DNA of 64,000 nt from Chloroflexota bacterium (GTDB lineage Bacteria; Chloroflexota; Anaerolineae; Aggregatilineales; Phototrophicaceae): the NCBI GenBank assembly GCA_011523515.1, contig WTGO01000024.1, positions 1-64,000 of the forward strand. Reading direction: 5' to 3'. Positions within the stretch are counted from its first letter, which is position 1. Every line of letters starts with the position of its first letter. Positions 61,162 through 64,000 of this stretch are shown here, piece by piece. The position numbers and the translations under genes were made by a program. Below the pieces are notes generated by a model that was given only the letters and a program-made list of their open reading frames with translations, was not told the DNA's origin and ran no database searches.

Positions 61162-62052
61162 TCAGCTGTGGGCGGACTGGCGGTAGGCTGTGGGCGACAT
61201 GCCAATGACCTTGCGAAAGGCGCGTGAAAAGTAATACGGATCTTTGTAGCCCAGCTCCATGCCGATTTGACCAATACGAAGCTCTTGAAAGGCGAGCAGC
61301 ATGCAAGCGTGCTGCATTTTGAGCTGGATAAAATAATCCATTGGCGAATGGCCCGTCTGGTCTTTGAACAGACGAATGAAGTGCGATTTCGACAACTGCG
61401 AATGTTGCGCCATGGCATCCAGAGTCAGTTGACGGCTCATATTGTTGTGCAAGAACGAAATCGTATCATCAATACTTCGGAAACGGCTGCTGCGGAGCAA
61501 AGGAGAGAAGGCGCGGTTGCTGAAAAACAAGTAGCCGAGCAGATGATGCAGGGTCTGCGAAGCGTAGATCATTCGCTGCAAGAGAAAATTGGCGATGAAG
61601 GCATCGCGACAAGCGGCAAACAGCGCCTCCAACTCCGCCTTCATATCGGAATCAATCAAGAGCGTGTAGGCGCCCTTCTTCAGTAGATTGACATAATAAT
61701 CACCCGATGCGCCAACGAAGTGAACCCAGTGAATCGACCACGGATCATTTGACACTGCCCCGTAAACGTGCGGTTGTTGCCGCGGTATGATCAGCGCCTG
61801 ATTTGCAGACAGTCCGTGTCGATCGCCCGCAATCTCGAACCATCCTTTGCCATCTGTACAGTAAATCAGAATATGTTCAGGCGCGCCCGCCGGCCGTTCG
61901 CGATAATGGTAGCGAGCCGATGGAAACCAGCCGATATCCGTCGGCGACAAGGGGTTGACCAAAGGATGAGATCGCGCCTTCTCCAACAGCGGCCGCGGCA
62001 CCACATACATAATTTCGCCCGGAAAACCATCCATCAAGCGCAACGAATGCAT
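61162..62052 (-). CDS. AraC family transcriptional regulator
   Basis: Regulator of 296 residues with an N-terminal cupin sensor domain ('ERPAGAPEHILIYCTDGKGW', 'ANQALIIPRQQPHVYGA') and a C-terminal double helix-turn-helix ('LTLDAMAQHSQLSKSHFIRL', 'IGQIGMELGYKDPYYFSRAF', 'GMSPTAYRQS'). The start is set at ATG 62052 (MHSLRLMDG); the frame is open to 62100. It is divergent from the DUF5107 gene and probably controls it in response to a sugar. Confidence 0.9.
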   Translation of the reverse strand: MHSLRLMDGFPGEIMYVVPRPLLEKARSHPLVNPLSPTDIGWFPSARYHYRERPAGAPEHILIYCTDGKGWFEIAGDRHGLSANQALIIPRQQPHVYGAVSNDPWSIHWVHFVGASGDYYVNLLKKGAYTLLIDSDMKAELEALFAACRDAFIANFLLQRMIYASQTLHHLLGYLFFSNRAFSPLLRSSRFRSIDDTISFLHNNMSRQLTLDAMAQHSQLSKSHFIRLFKDQTGHSPMDYFIQLKMQHACMLLAFQELRIGQIGMELGYKDPYYFSRAFRKVIGMSPTAYRQSAHS

Positions 62053-62207
62053 AAGCGGTCTCTTTCGCGTCTGTATGCAAGTGACGGGCACTCTAAGCAT
62101 AACACAATGAGCATATTATCCATCATCAGCGTCAATAATCTATTGTGGCGCGGCAAAAGCGCATGTTATTCTTTAGCAAATAATTCAAGTTTTATTGGAG
62201 CTTAGAC

Positions 62208-64000
62208 TTGTTGCCCGATGATGCTGGCGTCACTGTACGCGTCGAAGACCGGGAAATCCCCACCTATGTTGCAGGCGTCCCGGACAAGAATCCGATGTTC
62301 TTGGAAAATCGGGTATATCAGGGCAGCAGCGGTGTCATCTATCCGCATCCCATTATCGAGCATGTCGCCGACGAAAAGTCGGACCTCAGCTACACGGCCA
62401 TCTTTCTCGAAAACAAATACCTCGAGCTCATGCTGCTTCCAGAGCTCGGCGGCCGCGTCCAGATGGCGCGGGACAAGACCAACGACTTTCACTTTGTCTA
62501 TTACAATCGCGTGATCAAGCCGGCGCTGGTCGGTTTGACTGGACCCTGGATCTCGGGCGGCATCGAATTCAATTGGCCACAGCATCATCGGCCCAGCACA
62601 TTCCAGCCGGTCGATTATCAAATTGATGAACACGCGGATGGCAGCAAGACCGTTTGGTTCAGCGAGATCGAGCGCATGTTCCGCACCAAGGGCATGGTCG
62701 GTTTCACGCTCTATCCCGATCGCGCTTATCTCGAACTCAGCGTGCAGCTATATAACCGGACGCCCTTCCCGCAATCCTTCCTCTGGTGGGCCAATCCGGC
62801 AGTTCATGTCAATGACAACTATCAGTCGGTGTTTCCGCCCGATGTGCGCGTTGTGATGGATCACGGCAAGCGCGATGTCATTGACTTCCCGATCGCCACC
62901 GGCCGCTACTACAAGCATGACTATTCACCCGGCGCCGATATCTCGCGTTACAAGAACATCCCGGTGCCTACCTCGTACATGGCCTATCATTCGGATTATG
63001 ACTTCCTCGGCAGCTACGATCATGGCCGGCGCGCGGGCATGCTGCACGTGGCCAACCACCACCACGCGCCGGGCAAAAAGCAATGGACCTGGGGCAATGG
63101 CGATTTCGGCCGCGCCTGGGATCGCCAGCTGACCGACGAGGATGGCCCTTATATCGAGCTCATGTGCGGCGCTTTCACGGACAACCAGCCCGACTTCAGC
63201 TGGCTGCAGCCGGGCGAAGAGAAGCGCTTTACCCAGGTGTTCATGCCCTACAAAGACATCGGACCGCCCAAGAACGCCAGCAAAGACGCGCTGATCAGTC
63301 TTGAAGTTGAAGACGACTGCGCGAGGATCGGCGTATACCTGACCTCGCGCCGTGAAGTGCATGTCATGTTGCACGAGAGGGGGAACTGCCTTTATTCGAA
63401 AGAGATGAAACTCTCGCCGGAGCAGCCGCTGCTCGAAACGATTTTTCTGCCGCCGGATGCCGATCCACGGCGACTGGACCTTAGCGTCTGGGATGATCAT
63501 CGGGTATTGGTCAGCTACGAGCCCGGGCGCGACAAAGCGCTGCCGGCGCCTGAACCGGCGGCAGCGGCCCTGCCGCCTGCCGAAATCGCGTCTAATGAAG
63601 CGCTCTATCTGAACGGATTGCACCTGGAGCAATACCGGCACGCCACCTACCAGCCCGAGCCCTACTATCTCGAAGCGCTGCGGCGCGATTCAGCCGACAG
63701 CCGCTGCAACATTCGGCTGGGATTGTTGCTGCTGCGGCGCGGCCAATTCACTCAGGCGGAAGCGTATTTCCGCGCTGCCACGGCCGGCTTGACGCGGCGC
63801 AATCCCAATCCTTATGAGGGCGAAGCCTTTTACAACTTGGGGCTGGCGCTCAAGTTTCAGGGTAAAGCGCAGCAAGGTATTGACGCCCTGTACAAGGCGA
63901 CCTGGAATGCCGCGTGGGCCAGCGCAGCCAGTTTTGAGCTGGCGTGCCTGCGCTGGCAGCAGCGGAATTTCGACGAGGCGCTGGAACTAATCGAGCGGGC
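62208..64000 (+). CDS. DUF5107 domain protein with C-terminal TPR repeats (partial, runs off the window)
   Basis: At least 597 residues, still open at the right edge. Residues about 40-370 form the DUF5107 region, a carbohydrate-binding mutarotase-like domain with highly conserved runs such as 'LPELGGRVQMARDKTNDFHF', 'GPWISGGIEFNWPQHHRPST' and 'HSDYDFLGSYDHGRRAGMLH'. The C-terminal part has tetratricopeptide repeats ('NIRLGLLLLRRGQFTQAEAY', 'AFYNLGLALKFQGKAQQGID'). The likely start is TTG 62208, seven bases after GGAG (62197-62200); no ATG fits before the domain. Function is unknown, but the family accompanies sugar catabolism. Confidence 0.85.
   Translation, partial: MLPDDAGVTVRVEDREIPTYVAGVPDKNPMFLENRVYQGSSGVIYPHPIIEHVADEKSDLSYTAIFLENKYLELMLLPELGGRVQMARDKTNDFHFVYYNRVIKPALVGLTGPWISGGIEFNWPQHHRPSTFQPVDYQIDEHADGSKTVWFSEIERMFRTKGMVGFTLYPDRAYLELSVQLYNRTPFPQSFLWWANPAVHVNDNYQSVFPPDVRVVMDHGKRDVIDFPIATGRYYKHDYSPGADISRYKNIPVPTSYMAYHSDYDFLGSYDHGRRAGMLHVANHHHAPGKKQWTWGNGDFGRAWDRQLTDEDGPYIELMCGAFTDNQPDFSWLQPGEEKRFTQVFMPYKDIGPPKNASKDALISLEVEDDCARIGVYLTSRREVHVMLHERGNCLYSKEMKLSPEQPLLETIFLPPDADPRRLDLSVWDDHRVLVSYEPGRDKALPAPEPAAAALPPAEIASNEALYLNGLHLEQYRHATYQPEPYYLEALRRDSADSRCNIRLGLLLLRRGQFTQAEAYFRAATAGLTRRNPNPYEGEAFYNLGLALKFQGKAQQGIDALYKATWNAAWASAASFELACLRWQQRNFDEALELIER

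Noticed and set aside
1-64000. CRISPR arrays, tRNA or rRNA genes, integrases, transposases and plasmid or phage genes
   Set aside because: Looked for by eye and none found. The only repeats are the two intergenic families, the coiled-coil heptads and the binding-protein duplication.

Overview
The window is GC-rich (roughly 60% by eye), densely coding bacterial chromosome with no rRNA, tRNA, phage or plasmid genes that I can see. ABC uptake systems dominate, together with sugar-handling enzymes. Uma2-type nuclease genes, substrate-binding proteins with long hydrophobic signal peptides ending in AQD, paired acyl-CoA-dehydrogenase-like genes, a DUF5107-TPR protein and CCACAGAG-type intergenic repeats together suggest a heterotrophic member of Chloroflexota (Anaerolineae-like). 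This is inference from gene style, not a marker-gene placement.

Layout. 1-3112: family-5 solute-binding protein and a GntR/LacI-hybrid repressor with a palindromic operator in front of it. 3423-7333: small membrane protein, sugar isomerase/epimerase, Uma2 nuclease, zinc alcohol dehydrogenase and a hexulose-phosphate-synthase-like gene. 7493-11528: two acyl-CoA-dehydrogenase-like paralogues flanking a decayed stretch with a remnant of a third copy. 11676-14268: M20 peptidase and ychF. 14436-20385 (minus): a ribose-type ABC operon whose binding protein is a tandem fusion of two nearly identical domains. 20643-24617: cyclase-family hydrolase, then E1-alpha, E1-beta and E2 of a 2-oxoacid dehydrogenase. 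24866-29623: cupin glucose-6-phosphate isomerase, ROK kinase, SorC regulator, SDR and mutarotase-like protein. 29936-36345: PhyH oxygenase, threonine-synthase-like enzyme, M14 deacylase, M81 metallopeptidase and class III aminotransferase.

36499-47174 holds two peptide-type ABC systems. The first (binding protein with an apparent frameshift, two permeases) has no ATPases. The second has all five genes and could lend its ATPases to the first. 47306-51173: a DNA methyltransferase fused to an Mrr-like nuclease domain, a small coiled-coil membrane protein, and a GatC-like mini-subunit overlapping an amidase. 51659-52720 is a broken beta-helix gene.

The most interesting region is 52895-60093+. 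A seven-gene minus-strand operon reads ulaG-like lactonase, sugar-binding protein, two CUT1 permeases, ulaD-like decarboxylase, ulaE-like epimerase and a PfkB kinase, with a SorC regulator divergent from it. The three enzymes match the core of phosphorylative L-ascorbate catabolism, but the PTS that normally imports and phosphorylates ascorbate is absent. An ABC importer and a sugar kinase sit in its place, which suggests a PTS-independent route with a kinase making ascorbate 6-phosphate or a related lactone phosphate. The decarboxylase has the family's D-x-K-x-x-D active-site motif changed to D-x-R-x-x-E, so its chemistry may differ. The window ends inside a DUF5107-TPR gene divergent from an AraC regulator.
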